Origin: CAVZCK01 sp963773735
GTDB lineage: Bacteria; Pseudomonadota; Alphaproteobacteria; Rhizobiales; Rhodomicrobiaceae
Assembly (NCBI GenBank): GCA_963773735.1
Contig: CAVZCK010000016.1
Span: 122,639 to 186,638 of the forward strand
Direction: 5' to 3'
Length of the DNA stretch: 64,000 bases
The notes beneath the pieces were generated by a model. The model was not told the origin of the DNA. It worked only from the letters and a program-made list of their open reading frames with translations, and made no database searches. Both the position numbers and the translations under genes were made by a program. Shown one piece after another: positions 1 to 9,787 of this stretch (the stretch's first letter is position 1; every line of letters starts with the position of its first letter).

Positions 1-702
1 GAAATCGAGACGCGGCTGACCGCCAGCGGCGCGCGCTACGAGATGATGGATGAGAACGGCCTGCTGGACCGGACCGTCGATTCGCTGATCGGAGGCCACG
101 CCGTCGGCTGGTTTCAGGGGCGGATGGAATTCGGACCGCGCGCGCTCGGCGCCCGCTCGATCCTTGGCGATCCGCGCCATCCCGAAATGCAGAAGAATCT
201 CAATCTCAAGATCAAATACCGCGAAAGCTTCCGGCCCTTCGCCCCGGCGGTACTGCGCGAGGACATCGCGGACTATTTCGAGCTCGATGAGGACAGCCCG
301 TACATGCTTCTCGTCGCCGATGTGAAGCGCAACCGCCGCCGCAGCATCACCGAGGCCGAGGAGACGCTGTTCGGCATCGACAAGCTCAATCTGCAGCGCT
401 CGGACATTCCGGCCGTCACCCACGTCGATTATTCGGCGCGGATTCAGACGGTCCACCAGGAGACCAACCCGAAATTCCGGGCGCTGCTCAATGCGTTCAA
501 GGGCCGGACTGGCTATTCCGTGCTGGTCAATACCAGCTTCAATGTGCGCGGCGAGCCGATCGTGTGCACGCCGGAAGATGCGTTCCGCTGTTTCATGGGC
601 ACCGAAATGGAAACGCTCGTGATCGGCAACTGCTTCCTGCGCAAGGACATCCAAGACAAAAGCCTGGCGAAAGACTACAAGGACAAGTTCGAGCTCGATT
701 AG
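1..702 (+). CDS. Carbamoyltransferase (NodU/CmcH family), C-terminal part
   Basis: The reading frame is already open at base 1, so the N-terminal part lies outside the window. The visible ~233 residues match the C-terminal domain of NodU/CmcH-type O-carbamoyltransferases, including the motif GRMEFGPRALGARSIL and, later, VNTSFNVRGEPIVCTPEDA. Family members transfer a carbamoyl group from carbamoyl phosphate to a hydroxyl of a sugar or small metabolite. The genes that follow (SGNH protein, membrane glycosyltransferase) suggest modification of a cell-surface polysaccharide, but that is inference from context. The substrate cannot be told from sequence. Confidence 0.88.
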   Translation, partial: EIETRLTASGARYEMMDENGLLDRTVDSLIGGHAVGWFQGRMEFGPRALGARSILGDPRHPEMQKNLNLKIKYRESFRPFAPAVLREDIADYFELDEDSPYMLLVADVKRNRRRSITEAEETLFGIDKLNLQRSDIPAVTHVDYSARIQTVHQETNPKFRALLNAFKGRTGYSVLVNTSFNVRGEPIVCTPEDAFRCFMGTEMETLVIGNCFLRKDIQDKSLAKDYKDKFELD

Positions 703-883
703 GAGCCCGGCGCAGGGCAGCCTGCGAACCGGGCGACTTGGCTGCGTTGTCTTGCGCAATCGGGGGCGACGATCGCAAGAAACGTCCTGATTTTGGGGAC
801 AACGCCGCGTTCCCAAAGACAGCTTGGACCGGAAATGAACGGCCTCCGGGCGGACAGCCCGGCGCCACGGTTGAGGATCGCCA

Positions 884-2143
884 ATGCGCGCGGCTTTGAG
901 ACTGCTTAAGGGCCTTTCCATCTACGCGGGCATTATCGTGGTCACGATCGCCCTGATTGATGTGGTCCTGTTTTTCACCCTGCCGGAGCAGATCGGCTCG
1001 CGTCTGCCAGGCTATCGGGAAGGTTTTTACCTCATCGAGATCCTGGGCCGCGGCTATCCCAAGGATTACTTCGAGGCCAATGCCGAGCGTGGCTTCGACA
1101 TCAAGCCGACGGACGTGCCGCGCACCGACCAGGTCCACCACATGGAGGAGTATTCGTACCACGTCTGGTCCAATGCCATCGGCTGCTTCGACAAGCCGGT
1201 TGGCACGCTGAAGGACAAATTCTGGTATCTGGCCGGCGACAGTATTGCCTGGGGTCACGCGAAGTTCGAAAACTTGATCGGATCGATGCTGGAGAAATAT
1301 GATGGCATCGATGTCCTGCAATGTGGGGTGACGCACACCGGACAGCGCCACCAATTCTCAAAGTTTCTTGAGATCAGTAAGAAACTCGGCCGGTGGCCGG
1401 ACAAAGTCATCGTACTCTATTCGCCGACCGACACTGTCAACGACTATGCCTATCCTCATACGACCGTGAGGGACGGACAGCTGGCTGACATCAGGATGCT
1501 GGCGGCCGACAACAGCATCGTCAATCTCGATCAAGGCTGGTTCGATCAGAACAAGGCCCAGCGCGCCGCCGCCAAACCCGACACAAATGGTCAGCCCACG
1601 ACCTTCTCCCTCTCACGGACGCTGCTCAGATACTCGATGTCGGCACAAATCCTGAACGCCGGCCTTTATGCGCTGGACAATAGGGTTCCCTGGTTCTGGC
1701 GGCACGTGCGCGCATTTGGCGAGGAGCCGGGGCTGGAATGGTACGAGAAGTATTTCGTCTATAGGGGGCAGAAGCTCTACGACATTTACCGCATGACACA
1801 TTTCCAGACGGTCAAGGGTTATCTCGAATACACCAACTATAAATATGCTGAACAAAATAAACAGGTGATTAAGGCGTGGCGCGATCATGCGGTCGCGAAC
1901 GGCTACCAGCTCGAATTCGTTCTGCCACCCCCTGGGCCCTCGACGGTCTATGAGGGCGATGCGACGAATTTTTACAAAGAATTCATCGCCTACCTTTCTT
2001 CGCTCGACATAAAGTACTTTGACCTTATCGCCGAACTCAAAAAGCGCGACATCGAAACGGATGATTTGTTTTGGGACGAGGACATCCACTTGTCGAACAG
2101 GGGAAATCGCATCGTCGGAAAAATTCTTTCTGAACTTTTGTAG
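884..2143 (+). CDS. Membrane-anchored SGNH/GDSL-like hydrolase or acyltransferase-associated protein
   Basis: This 419-residue protein has one N-terminal membrane segment (about residues 9-32) and then a soluble domain. A GDSIAWG block (block I of SGNH hydrolases, Ser nucleophile) sits near residue 118, and a DEDIHLSNRG block near the C-terminus supplies the Asp-x-x-His pair. These are the hallmarks of the SGNH fold, which removes or transfers acyl groups on polysaccharides. It follows the carbamoyltransferase after 180 bases on the same strand, so a shared role in decorating a surface polymer is plausible. The exact reaction is unknown. The start at 884 is preceded by a weak GAGGAT ribosome site. 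Confidence 0.7.
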   Translation: MRAALRLLKGLSIYAGIIVVTIALIDVVLFFTLPEQIGSRLPGYREGFYLIEILGRGYPKDYFEANAERGFDIKPTDVPRTDQVHHMEEYSYHVWSNAIGCFDKPVGTLKDKFWYLAGDSIAWGHAKFENLIGSMLEKYDGIDVLQCGVTHTGQRHQFSKFLEISKKLGRWPDKVIVLYSPTDTVNDYAYPHTTVRDGQLADIRMLAADNSIVNLDQGWFDQNKAQRAAAKPDTNGQPTTFSLSRTLLRYSMSAQILNAGLYALDNRVPWFWRHVRAFGEEPGLEWYEKYFVYRGQKLYDIYRMTHFQTVKGYLEYTNYKYAEQNKQVIKAWRDHAVANGYQLEFVLPPPGPSTVYEGDATNFYKEFIAYLSSLDIKYFDLIAELKKRDIETDDLFWDEDIHLSNRGNRIVGKILSELL

Positions 2144-2363
2144 GGGATAGTGCGTCTTTCATCCGGAGGTGGCAAAGGTCAGCAAATGTTAGCCGCAATA
2201 GGCAGCCGAAATCCAACCGATCATTGTCTCTTCACCTGCATTGGGGACGGGTGGTCGCAGGCGATCTCGCCCGCGAGTGTATAGACCGAATGCTGCAGAA
2301 GCTGTAGTTGGTTACCAATTCTAACGGGGGCGATCTGAGAGCCTCCGAGATGGGGGACGTTGC

Positions 2364-3976
2364 GTGCCGCGCTCATCGCTTGATCGCTATGTGAACGGGC
2401 TTGGTATCCTTGCGGTGATATCCTACGCCGCGATGTCCGTTCTCTCTTTCGTCCAAACGCCCGCGCTTTGGGATCCAGCTTATTTCCCGCATGCTGCGGA
2501 CTTCTTCAACCGCCTTTTCGGCTCGGAAACCGTGACGGCGATCCGCAGCTTTTTCGGTGGCGCAAGCGCCGTGCTGATTTCCCATGGCGTCATTCTCTTT
2601 GTCGCGAGCGCTGCTGCAGTCGCGCTCATCATTCTTCTCAGCCGGGATGATGCGGCTCCGAGCGAAGAGACTGCCAAGCTCGTCTTCCGATGGTCAATGG
2701 CGTTCGCCGGGGTCAGCGTCTTTGCCTATCCCGTCTTCACACAGGATTTCTGGCTTTCTGCCATCTGGGGCGACATGATCGCCTCCGGGATCAACCCCTA
2801 TTATCAGACTTTCACGCCGACATTGCTGGCAGGACTTCCGCTCGACCATTTCTCGATGACGATGTCCTATGGACCGCTTTGGGGCCTTGTGTCGGCCGCC
2901 GTCATGACGATTACCGGCGGCAGCGTCTGGGCGACGGCAGTCCTTTTCAAGGGCTTGCTTCTCGCGTCCTGGTGCGCCTCGCTCGTTCTTGTCGACCGCA
3001 TCATGCGCCAGGTTGCACCTGGAAGCCGCGTCGCTTGGCCTCGTGGTCGTGGGATGGGTGCCGCTCGGCGTTTCGCAGACGGTGGCCGAAGGGCACAACG
3101 ATGTCGTCATGGTGCTTCCGGCCCTGCTCTGGCTCTTCCTCCTGCTGCGGAAACGATTTGCCGCGCCGCTTGCTCTTGCCGCCTCGGTGCTTTGCAAATA
3201 TACGACGGCGCCGCTCATTCTTGTCGATGCGCTTCATAACCTCAGAGGCCAGCGGCTCAGCCCGGCACGCTACGCCGCGCAACTCGCTCTGCCGTTGCTG
3301 CTGAGCGTTGCGGTCATGGCGATCTTCTACCGGTCGCCTGGATTCTTCGATGGCGTTTATCTCATCAGTAGCTGGCACTTCATGCAGCCCGATTCATGCG
3401 CTCGCTGCCGTCAGCAACATTCTCGGGCCTTGGTTCAAGCCGGTAACCAAACTTGCGCTTGCAATCTTCCCTGTCATTGCGGCTTACGAGGTCTGGCTGT
3501 ACTGGAAGAACCCCAGCAAAGAACAGTTGCCGCGCGTTACACTGGCTGTGATGTGCGCGGTGACCTTCTCGGCGATCACCCACATCTGGCCGTGGTATCT
3601 GGTTTGGACCCTGCCTCTGGCGGCGCTCGTGCCTGGGTGGTGGCTCTCACGCTTCATCATCGGGCTCTGCCTCGTCATCCCGTTCACCGACGTGGTCTGG
3701 TGGGTGCCGGAGGCGGAAGACTTCAAAGACGTTGCGGCTTTGTTGATGTATTTGGCGACCATCCTTTGGACCTTCGCGACGGCGCGCGGTGGCGCGCCTG
3801 CCGAAGCCGAAACCGAAGTTGAAGCACCGGCCGCGATACGCCACATGGAATTCGCTCTGGTAAGAAGTGAACCAACCCTGGCTGCGGGCAACGCCGGCCC
3901 GCTTCGCGATAGCGGTTATCACCGGGCGGAACGGCTACTGCAGGCGGAAGCGATTCCCAGCGAAACCTCAGCGTGA
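2364..3976 (+). CDS. Multi-spanning membrane glycosyltransferase-like protein, frameshifted twice
   Basis: Three consecutive frames together make one polytopic membrane protein of about 535 residues. The frame changes near 3020 and again near 3385, each consistent with one extra base. The rebuilt protein has about ten hydrophobic segments, a loop with SGINPYYQTFTP, and short motifs such as HNDVVMVLPALLWLFLL and THIWPWYLVWTLPL. These resemble polyprenyl-phosphate-sugar-dependent mannosyltransferase-like (GT-C) enzymes. It may extend or decorate a surface glycan together with the preceding genes. Because similar indels occur in essential genes of this window, sequencing error is as likely as real decay. 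Confidence 0.6.
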
Positions 3977-4104
3977 GCGACGGGCCGGGCTATCCTGCTC
4001 TTTGACGATCGCAATCCGATCCCCTCTGACGAGAAACAACGCGTCGGTTGCTGCATCGCTTTGAACCCAGGCAGACGCTCAACTGGTCAAACGAGGATTG
4101 CACG

Positions 4105-4689
4105 ATGCTGCGGATTGAGCCGAAAAGCGGCGATGGGCTGCGCGCGCTGCTGCCGGAGCTCGCCCGCCTGCGGATCGAGGTTTTTCGTGACTGGCCTTAT
4201 CTTTATGACGGCAGCCTCGACTATGAAGAGCGCTATCTGAGCAAATTTCTCGAAGCGCCGGATCACATCGCAATCTGCGCGTTTGACGATGAGGCTCTCG
4301 TTGGCGCTTCGACCGCCTCGCCGCTCCTTCATCAGCATGGGGAGCTGACCGAGCCGCTCCGCCTTGCCGGCTATCCGGTCGAGAGCATTTTCTATTTCGG
4401 TGAATCGATCCTGTTGCCGGCCTATCGCGGCCGGGGCATTGGGCATGCCTTCTTCGACGGGCGTGAGGCCCACGCGAGCGAACTCGGTTGTGACAGGACT
4501 ACGTTTTGTGCGGTGATCCGGCCCGCCAATCACTCGCTCAGGCCCGCCGGCTACCGTCCGCTTGATGTGTTTTGGGGCAAGCGCGGCTATCGCCCCCTGC
4601 CGGAGATCATCGCTCATTTCACTTGGCGGGATGTCGATCAGAGCGTCGAAAGCAGCAAGCCGATGCAATATTGGGGACGCGGTTTCTGA
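4105..4689 (+). CDS. GNAT family N-acetyltransferase
   Basis: This 194-residue protein is read from the ATG at 4105, which has a GAGG ribosome site eight bases upstream; an ATG at 4048 in the same frame lacks one. The central part (VESIFYFGESILLPAYRGRG) is the beta4-alpha3 region of the GNAT fold, where the RGRGIGHAFF loop binds the pyrophosphate of acetyl-CoA. The FWGKRGYRPLPEI segment near the end is usual for the family. The acceptor is unknown. It stands alone after the glycosyltransferase and shows no operon partner. Confidence 0.82.
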   Translation: MLRIEPKSGDGLRALLPELARLRIEVFRDWPYLYDGSLDYEERYLSKFLEAPDHIAICAFDDEALVGASTASPLLHQHGELTEPLRLAGYPVESIFYFGESILLPAYRGRGIGHAFFDGREAHASELGCDRTTFCAVIRPANHSLRPAGYRPLDVFWGKRGYRPLPEIIAHFTWRDVDQSVESSKPMQYWGRGF

Positions 4690-4895
4690 ATGCTGTACGG
4701 CGCGACGAGGAATTGGACTAAGCAGAATTGCGCAGTTTCACCAACATAGGCATGAACGCTCCATGATCGCTGCAGCTTGGAAGTGAGGGCGCCAACGCCA
4801 GCGCCGTCACGTCCGATGGTCGGTAGTGTGCATAGAATTCTGCAAAATCGCTGAGCAATGATGGCGGTCATTGCTTTTAACCAGCCAGCCCCCCT

Positions 4896-4937
4896 GGACC
4901 AGCGCACCGCGCCAGGAGCGGTTCGGCGCGCTGGTCC
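4896..4937. repeat. Perfect 10-bp inverted repeat in the 4690-5075 gap
   Basis: GGACCAGCGC at 4896-4905 is repeated inverted at 4928-4937, with a 22-base spacer. It lies in the 386-base gap between the acetyltransferase and the DsrE gene, which holds no convincing gene. It could act as a bidirectional terminator for the converging genes, but there is no T run, so it may equally be a dispersed palindrome. Confidence 0.45.
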
Positions 4938-5075
4938 GGCGATGGTCGGCCCGCTGACGAGACCTCGCACAGCGCTGCTACGACCCACCAAACCTATCGG
5001 AAGCCGACCAAGCGTTTTGGCGCTCGACCGTCAGCCTGGAAAGGCGGTGGCGATCAGAGCTCTCTCCGCGCCAAC

Positions 5076-5444
5076 TCAAAAGCTCAGCGTGGCGGCGCCT
5101 TCCTTGATCCGTTCGTGCATGACGCTCGCCCCGGCAATTACGACGCCGTCGAGCAGGTTTTCCTGGGTGTAGCCGCGGCTTTTCACACAGGGGGTGCAGG
5201 CCCACAAGGTTCCGCCCCGGGAAAGAAAGTCGCGCAACATATCTGCCAGGGGTTCGAGGGGCTTCACATGCGTCATGTCGGCCGCACCGCGCCGCACGAT
5301 ATCGACCCCGGCGCTGGTAAGAAAAATCGAGACCTTCAGTCCCGCGGTTAGTCCGCCAAGGGCAATGACCAGCCCTGCGGATGACAATTCGTGGTCGATG
5401 CCATGGGTGATCACAACAACTAAATCGCGTGCTTCGCTATTCAT
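5076..5444 (-). CDS. DsrE-family small protein
   Basis: This 122-residue cytoplasmic protein starts VVVITHGIDHELSSAGLVIA and contains LWACTPCVKSRGYTQENLLDG, where the paired cysteines are in the place of the sulfur-handling Cys of DsrE/DsrF-like proteins. Such proteins act as sulfur-transfer or peroxiredoxin-like small proteins; the role of this stand-alone version is unknown. It is divergent from the AraC-type regulator at 5506 across only 61 bases, so that regulator is its likely controller (inference from layout). Confidence 0.75.
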   Translation of the reverse strand: MNSEARDLVVVITHGIDHELSSAGLVIALGGLTAGLKVSIFLTSAGVDIVRRGAADMTHVKPLEPLADMLRDFLSRGGTLWACTPCVKSRGYTQENLLDGVVIAGASVMHERIKEGAATLSF

Positions 5445-5505
5445 ATTCTTCGTCCGCTGCTCGATTTTGTTATGATGAGCTTACGTTGTTCGCGGAGCGA
5501 AGCCT

Positions 5506-6513
5506 ATGATCGGGACGCCGGAAGTATTGTCTGAAACACCGCCGGCGCCGGCCGATGTGCTCTCGGACCTGCTTTGCAGTATGCGGCTCAGTGGCACGGT
5601 GCTGTTCCGCGCCGAGTTTCGCGAACCCTGGTCGGTCATCACCCCGGAAGGCTGCGAGCTTTCCCAGGTCTTGCCGTTTCGCACCGAGCGCGTCATCCCC
5701 TTCCATGTCATCGCCGCAGGCGCGTGTTCAATCGAGTTGCCCGAGGGTGCGCCGGTCTGGCTGACCGAGGGAGATGTGGTGCTGCTTCCCTATGGCGACC
5801 GCCATCGCTTGGGTGGACGAGAGACAGCCGCCGCGGTGCAGGTCGGCCAGTTGCTGCCGCGGCCACCATGGCGCGAAATTCTTGTGGTCGAACATGGCGG
5901 CGCAGGTGCGGGAACCAGCATCATCTGCGGCTTTCTGCAATGCGACGAGCTGCTTTTCCATCCCATACTCCGTCATTTGCCGCCTATATTGCATGTCAGG
6001 CCGGATGCGACGCCGACCGATCGCTGGCTGGCCAGCACGATCAGGCACACCGCGACCGAGGCAAGCCAGCCCATACCTGGATCGAGCGGAATGCTGCCGC
6101 GCCTGACCGAACTGATGTTCGTGGAGACATTGCGCAAGCACATGCAAGGCCTGTCCGCGGACGAGGTCGGCTGGTTCGCTGCCTTCAACGACCCGGTCGT
6201 AGGAGCGGCATTGAAATGTTTGCATGCAGCGCCGTTTCACGACTGGAGCGTAGAGAGTCTGGCCCAGAACGTTGGAGCGTCGCGCACTGTGCTGGCCGAA
6301 CGCTTCAAGCACTTCCTCGATCAGCCGCCGATGCAGTACCTGGCTCACTGGCGGCTTCAGCTTGCGGCCCAGCATCTGAAATCGAGCGACCTACCCATGA
6401 AGGCGATCGCTGATCAGACCGGCTACGAGTCAGAAGCAGCCTTCAGCCGCGCCTTCAAGCGCCATTTCGGATTGCCGCCGGGGGATTGGCGCAGACGACA
6501 AACTCAACGTTGA
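5506..6513 (+). CDS. AraC-family transcriptional regulator with N-terminal cupin domain
   Basis: This 335-residue protein has an N-terminal cupin sensing domain (about residues 15-190; note FHVIAAGACSIELPEGAPVW and the GDVVLLPYGDRH metal-site-like segment) and a C-terminal double helix-turn-helix. The second helix-turn-helix shows the AraC signature MKAIADQTGYESEAAFSRAF followed by KRHFGLPPGDWRR. Such proteins sense a small ligand and activate a nearby gene. The divergent DsrE gene is the obvious target, and both promoters would lie in 5445-5505. Confidence 0.9.
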   Translation: MIGTPEVLSETPPAPADVLSDLLCSMRLSGTVLFRAEFREPWSVITPEGCELSQVLPFRTERVIPFHVIAAGACSIELPEGAPVWLTEGDVVLLPYGDRHRLGGRETAAAVQVGQLLPRPPWREILVVEHGGAGAGTSIICGFLQCDELLFHPILRHLPPILHVRPDATPTDRWLASTIRHTATEASQPIPGSSGMLPRLTELMFVETLRKHMQGLSADEVGWFAAFNDPVVGAALKCLHAAPFHDWSVESLAQNVGASRTVLAERFKHFLDQPPMQYLAHWRLQLAAQHLKSSDLPMKAIADQTGYESEAAFSRAFKRHFGLPPGDWRRRQTQR

Positions 6514-6594
6514 CGACAGGATGAGCGCGGGGCGCGCGACGCGGCTTGTTCGAGCGGTCGCCGTGATCAGGATGAGGTGGAGCAGCAGTTTGTT

Positions 6595-6671
6595 CTAGTG
6601 GTCCGATTCCGGCATTTGCATCCGCTTGCAGCACGCTCCAGAGCAAATGCCGGAATCAAAAGGACCACTAG
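6595..6671. repeat. CTAG-ended palindromic element (copy A)
   Basis: 77 bp beginning and ending with CTAG. The left arm CTAGTGGTCC + ATTCCGGCATTTGC is repeated inverted at the right end, separated by a short spacer. It sits between the AraC gene and the end of ccmH. It belongs with the other CTAG-ended palindromes at 6685, 37003, 37085, 38172 and 57103. Confidence 0.8.
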
Positions 6672-6684
6672 CAACTTTATGAGT

Positions 6685-6762
6685 TTAGTGGAGCTTTTGA
6701 ATTTGACATTTGGGCGCGAGCTTGCGGCAGGCGGGACTAAAATGCCAAATTCGCTCCACGAG
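6685..6762. repeat. Degenerate CTAG-type palindromic element (copy A2)
   Basis: Starts TTAGTGGAGC and ends with an inverted GCTCCACGAG. The inner arms contain GAATTTGACATTTG and its inverse. The same sequence family occurs at 37003-37075. The outer CTAG has decayed, so this is an older copy than its neighbour. Confidence 0.65.
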
Positions 6763-6778
6763 CCAAGCCCAGAGCGTG

Positions 6779-7276
6779 TCAGCCTGCTTCTCGGTTCAGA
6801 ATGCCTCGCAGCTTTCTTTTTTCTTCCTCGCTGAGCGGAAGCGGCGAAGCGATCGCGTCATCACCGGAACGGCGGAAGAGCCGGTAAGCCAGATATCCAC
6901 CGGCGCCGAGCAATAACAGAGGCGCAAGCCACAAAAGATAGGTTTTCTCAGAGAAACGCGGCTTGAGGAGAACGAACTCGCCATAGCGGGCCACGACGAA
7001 GTCCACCACCTGTTCAGGGGTATCTCCCGCCTTGAGCCGGTCTCGGACGAGAATGCGCAGGTCTCGGGCGAGCGGCGCTTCGGAATCGTCGATCGACTGG
7101 TTTTGGCAGACGAGACATCTGAGGCCCTCCGATATCTGGCGTGCCTCATGCTCCAGCACCGGATTCTTCAGGACTTCATCGGGCTGCACCGAGTGGGCTG
7201 GCGTTGACGCCATGCAGAGCATCGCGACGACGATCGCTAAGCTCCGGGAACCAGAACCACATGGCCGTCGTCTCAT
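6779..7276 (-). CDS. ccmH: Cytochrome c maturation protein CcmH/CycL
   Basis: This 165-residue periplasmic protein is anchored in the membrane. It has a signal peptide, the redox motif LRCLVCQNQSI (CxxC, which reduces apocytochrome CxxCH thiols before haem attachment), and one C-terminal membrane helix (TYLLWLAPLLLLGAGGYLAY). It is the last gene of the ccmI-E-F-H operon. Its ATG at 7276 overlaps the TGA of ccmF, which implies translational coupling. Confidence 0.95.
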   Translation of the reverse strand: MRRRPCGSGSRSLAIVVAMLCMASTPAHSVQPDEVLKNPVLEHEARQISEGLRCLVCQNQSIDDSEAPLARDLRILVRDRLKAGDTPEQVVDFVVARYGEFVLLKPRFSEKTYLLWLAPLLLLGAGGYLAYRLFRRSGDDAIASPLPLSEEEKRKLRGILNREAG

Positions 7277-9273
7277 CAAACTCGCCCAACCGGTTTGGCT
7301 GCGTCCTGCATAACCGGACGCCGGGCAGGCGCACCCACACGAAGCCGACGGTCGGAAAGCGAGATTGCTCCACCGAAAAACATGATCAATGCGCCGATCC
7401 AGATGAATCGGACCAGCGGATGGAAATACAGCCGGACGGCGACACCCAACGCCTGATTTTCCATCGCGTCGCCCATGACGACATAGAAATCGCCCGCCCA
7501 GCTCGCGTGGATCGCGGCCTCCGTCGTTCCGGTGGGCGGCGCAACATATTGCCTTTTAGCCGGCCTCAGGTCCGTGACGACATTGCCGCCCTCGCTCACC
7601 TTGAAGTCGCCGTAAGTCTCCTGATAGTTCGGCCCCTGGCGGTTCGAGATCGCCTCGAAGGTGAGGTCATAGCCAGCAAAATGAACGGTATCACCGGGTT
7701 TCATCGACAGGATCTGCTCCTGTCGCCAGGCGCTGGTTGCGACGACGCCCAGGACGACCACCCCGAGCCCCAGATGGGCGAACATTCCACCATAGTTCGA
7801 TCGTGGAAGATTGGCCATGCGGCGCACAACCTCCGGCCATGGCGCCGCAAAGGCCTTGACACGAAAGGCTGTTTCCGCGAGCGCACCGCCGATCAGCCAT
7901 ATTCCGGCCGCGATGCCGAATGCGGCAAGGACCGAAGCGTGGGGCACCAACACCAGCGTTGCAATGCCGACTGCAAGGGCGGCGAGCGCAGGCAGACGCA
8001 ACCGCTTTGCCGCTTCGCCGAGGCTGCCGCGCTTCCAGGGTAGGAACGGGCCCAGCGGAACGACCGCCAGCAGGACAAGCGCCAGAGGCACGAATACGGC
8101 ATTGAAATAAGGCGGCCCGACCGAGATTTTGTCGCCCGACAGCGTCTCAAGGGCGAGCGGATAGAGCGTGCCGACCAGCACCGCCGCGCAGGCCGTCATC
8201 AGCACCAGATTGTTGAAGACAAGACCACCCTCGCGGGAGACCGGCGCGAACAACGCGCCTTGGCGAAGCTGGGGCGCCCGCCAGGCGAAGAAGGCAAAAG
8301 CGCCGCCGGTGAACACTCCGATGATGGCCAGAATGAAAATGCCGCGCGCCGGATCGGTCGCAAAGGAATGAACCGAGGTGAGCACCCCCGAACGGACGAG
8401 GAAGGTGCCCATCAAACTCAGCGAAAAGGTCACGATCGCCAGGAGAATCGTCCAGACTTTCAGCGCCTCCCGCTTTTCCATCACCACCGCGGAGTGCAAA
8501 AGCGCCGTGCCCGCGAGCCACGGCATGAAAGACGCGTTCTCCACCGGATCCCAGAACCACCAGCCGCCCCAGCCGAGTTCGTAATAGGCCCACCAGGACC
8601 CCATCGCGATGCCGACGGTCAGGAACATCCAGGCCGCAAGCGTCCACGGGCGAACCCAGCGTGCCCAGGCCGCGCCGATATGGCCGTCGATCAAGGCGGC
8701 GATGGCAAAAGAGAACGCCATCGAAAACCCGACATAGCCGGTATAGAGAAACGGGGGATGGAAGGCGAGGGCCGGGTCCTGAAGAATCGGGTTCATTCCC
8801 TGGCCTTCAAAGGGCGCGGGCACCAATCTCGCGAAGGGATTGGAGGTCGTTATGATGAAGGCGAGGAAGGCGACGCCAATAGTCGCCTGAACGGCAAGAA
8901 CGTTCGATTTCAGGCGCTGCGGCAGATTGTTTCCAAAGGCCGCGACCGCCGCTCCGAAGAGCGCAAGGATCAGCACCCAGAGCAGCATCGAGCCTTCATG
9001 ATTGCCCCACGTCCCTGAGATTTTGTAGAGCAGCGGCTTGGCCGAATGCGAATTGGCCCAGACATTCTCGACGGAAAAGTCTGATAGGACATACGCCCGG
9101 ACGAGGACCAGGAACGCGAGAAGAATGAGACCGAACTGAGCAAGCGCGGCCGGAGCCACGATGCTCCGGGCGAACTCATCGCGGGACCAAACGCTCCAAA
9201 CAACCGCTCCAACCTGCAGGCACGCCACTGCGAACGCCAGGATCAGCGCGAAGTGTCCGATTTCGACGATCAT
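7276..9273 (-). CDS. ccmF: Cytochrome c haem lyase subunit CcmF/CycK
   Basis: This 665-residue polytopic inner-membrane protein belongs to the haem-handling family. It has the tryptophan-rich periplasmic WWD domain (GSWWAYYELGWGGWWFWDPV) and the usual early segment WGNHEGSMLLWVL. With CcmH and CcmI it transfers haem from CcmE to apocytochromes c in the periplasm. The length is normal and the frame unbroken. It starts 12 bases after ccmE. Confidence 0.97.
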   Translation of the reverse strand: MIVEIGHFALILAFAVACLQVGAVVWSVWSRDEFARSIVAPAALAQFGLILLAFLVLVRAYVLSDFSVENVWANSHSAKPLLYKISGTWGNHEGSMLLWVLILALFGAAVAAFGNNLPQRLKSNVLAVQATIGVAFLAFIITTSNPFARLVPAPFEGQGMNPILQDPALAFHPPFLYTGYVGFSMAFSFAIAALIDGHIGAAWARWVRPWTLAAWMFLTVGIAMGSWWAYYELGWGGWWFWDPVENASFMPWLAGTALLHSAVVMEKREALKVWTILLAIVTFSLSLMGTFLVRSGVLTSVHSFATDPARGIFILAIIGVFTGGAFAFFAWRAPQLRQGALFAPVSREGGLVFNNLVLMTACAAVLVGTLYPLALETLSGDKISVGPPYFNAVFVPLALVLLAVVPLGPFLPWKRGSLGEAAKRLRLPALAALAVGIATLVLVPHASVLAAFGIAAGIWLIGGALAETAFRVKAFAAPWPEVVRRMANLPRSNYGGMFAHLGLGVVVLGVVATSAWRQEQILSMKPGDTVHFAGYDLTFEAISNRQGPNYQETYGDFKVSEGGNVVTDLRPAKRQYVAPPTGTTEAAIHASWAGDFYVVMGDAMENQALGVAVRLYFHPLVRFIWIGALIMFFGGAISLSDRRLRVGAPARRPVMQDAAKPVGRV

Positions 9274-9285
9274 GATCGCGACCCT

Positions 9286-9756
9286 CTATTGCGTTCGACT
9301 TGCAGCCGGCCCGACCTTTGCTTCCTGCTCTTGCCACCTGCCCTGCTTTTTCAGCGCGTCAACGACCTCACGCGGCATATATTTTTCGTCATGCTTGGCC
9401 AGCACCGTATCGGCGACAAACCGCCCGCTCGGGCCCAGCTTGCCTTCCGCGACCACACCTTGCCCCTCCCTGAAAAGATCGGGAAGCAGGCCGCTGAAGC
9501 TGACTTCGATCGAGCGATTTCCATCGCTGATTTCGAATTCGACATCTTTGCCCGAAAGGTGCTTGACACTGCCGGTCGACACTAGCCCGCCGAGCCGGAA
9601 GCGGTGCCCCGGCTGTATACCCTGCTGGGCGACGTCGCTTGGGCTGTAAAAGAACACGATCGAATTGCGCAGCGCAGACAGCACCAGGAACGCCGCGACA
9701 CTCAGAGCGGCAAGGCCGCCGACAATAAGAACCGATCTTCGCTGTTTGCGTGTCAT
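9286..9756 (-). CDS. ccmE: Periplasmic haem chaperone CcmE/CycJ
   Basis: This 156-residue protein has an N-terminal membrane anchor and an OB-fold periplasmic domain. The haem-binding signature VLAKHDEKYMPREV contains the histidine that binds haem covalently and the following tyrosine. It passes haem to CcmF/H. I chose the ATG at 9756 (MTRKQRRS), the usual start for the family; the frame stays open upstream but the extra residues do not look like CcmE. Confidence 0.95.
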   Translation of the reverse strand: MTRKQRRSVLIVGGLAALSVAAFLVLSALRNSIVFFYSPSDVAQQGIQPGHRFRLGGLVSTGSVKHLSGKDVEFEISDGNRSIEVSFSGLLPDLFREGQGVVAEGKLGPSGRFVADTVLAKHDEKYMPREVVDALKKQGRWQEQEAKVGPAASRTQ

Positions 9757-9787
9757 CGCGGTCCAGCACTTTTCTGAGCAGGGATCA

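Noticed and set aside
593..1354. Minus-strand frame over the carbamoyltransferase/SGNH junction
   Set aside because: Overlaps two supported genes and has no recognisable domain.
8260..9018. Plus-strand open frame of 252 codons antisense to ccmF
   Set aside because: Composition typical of an antisense shadow; ccmF is complete on the other strand.
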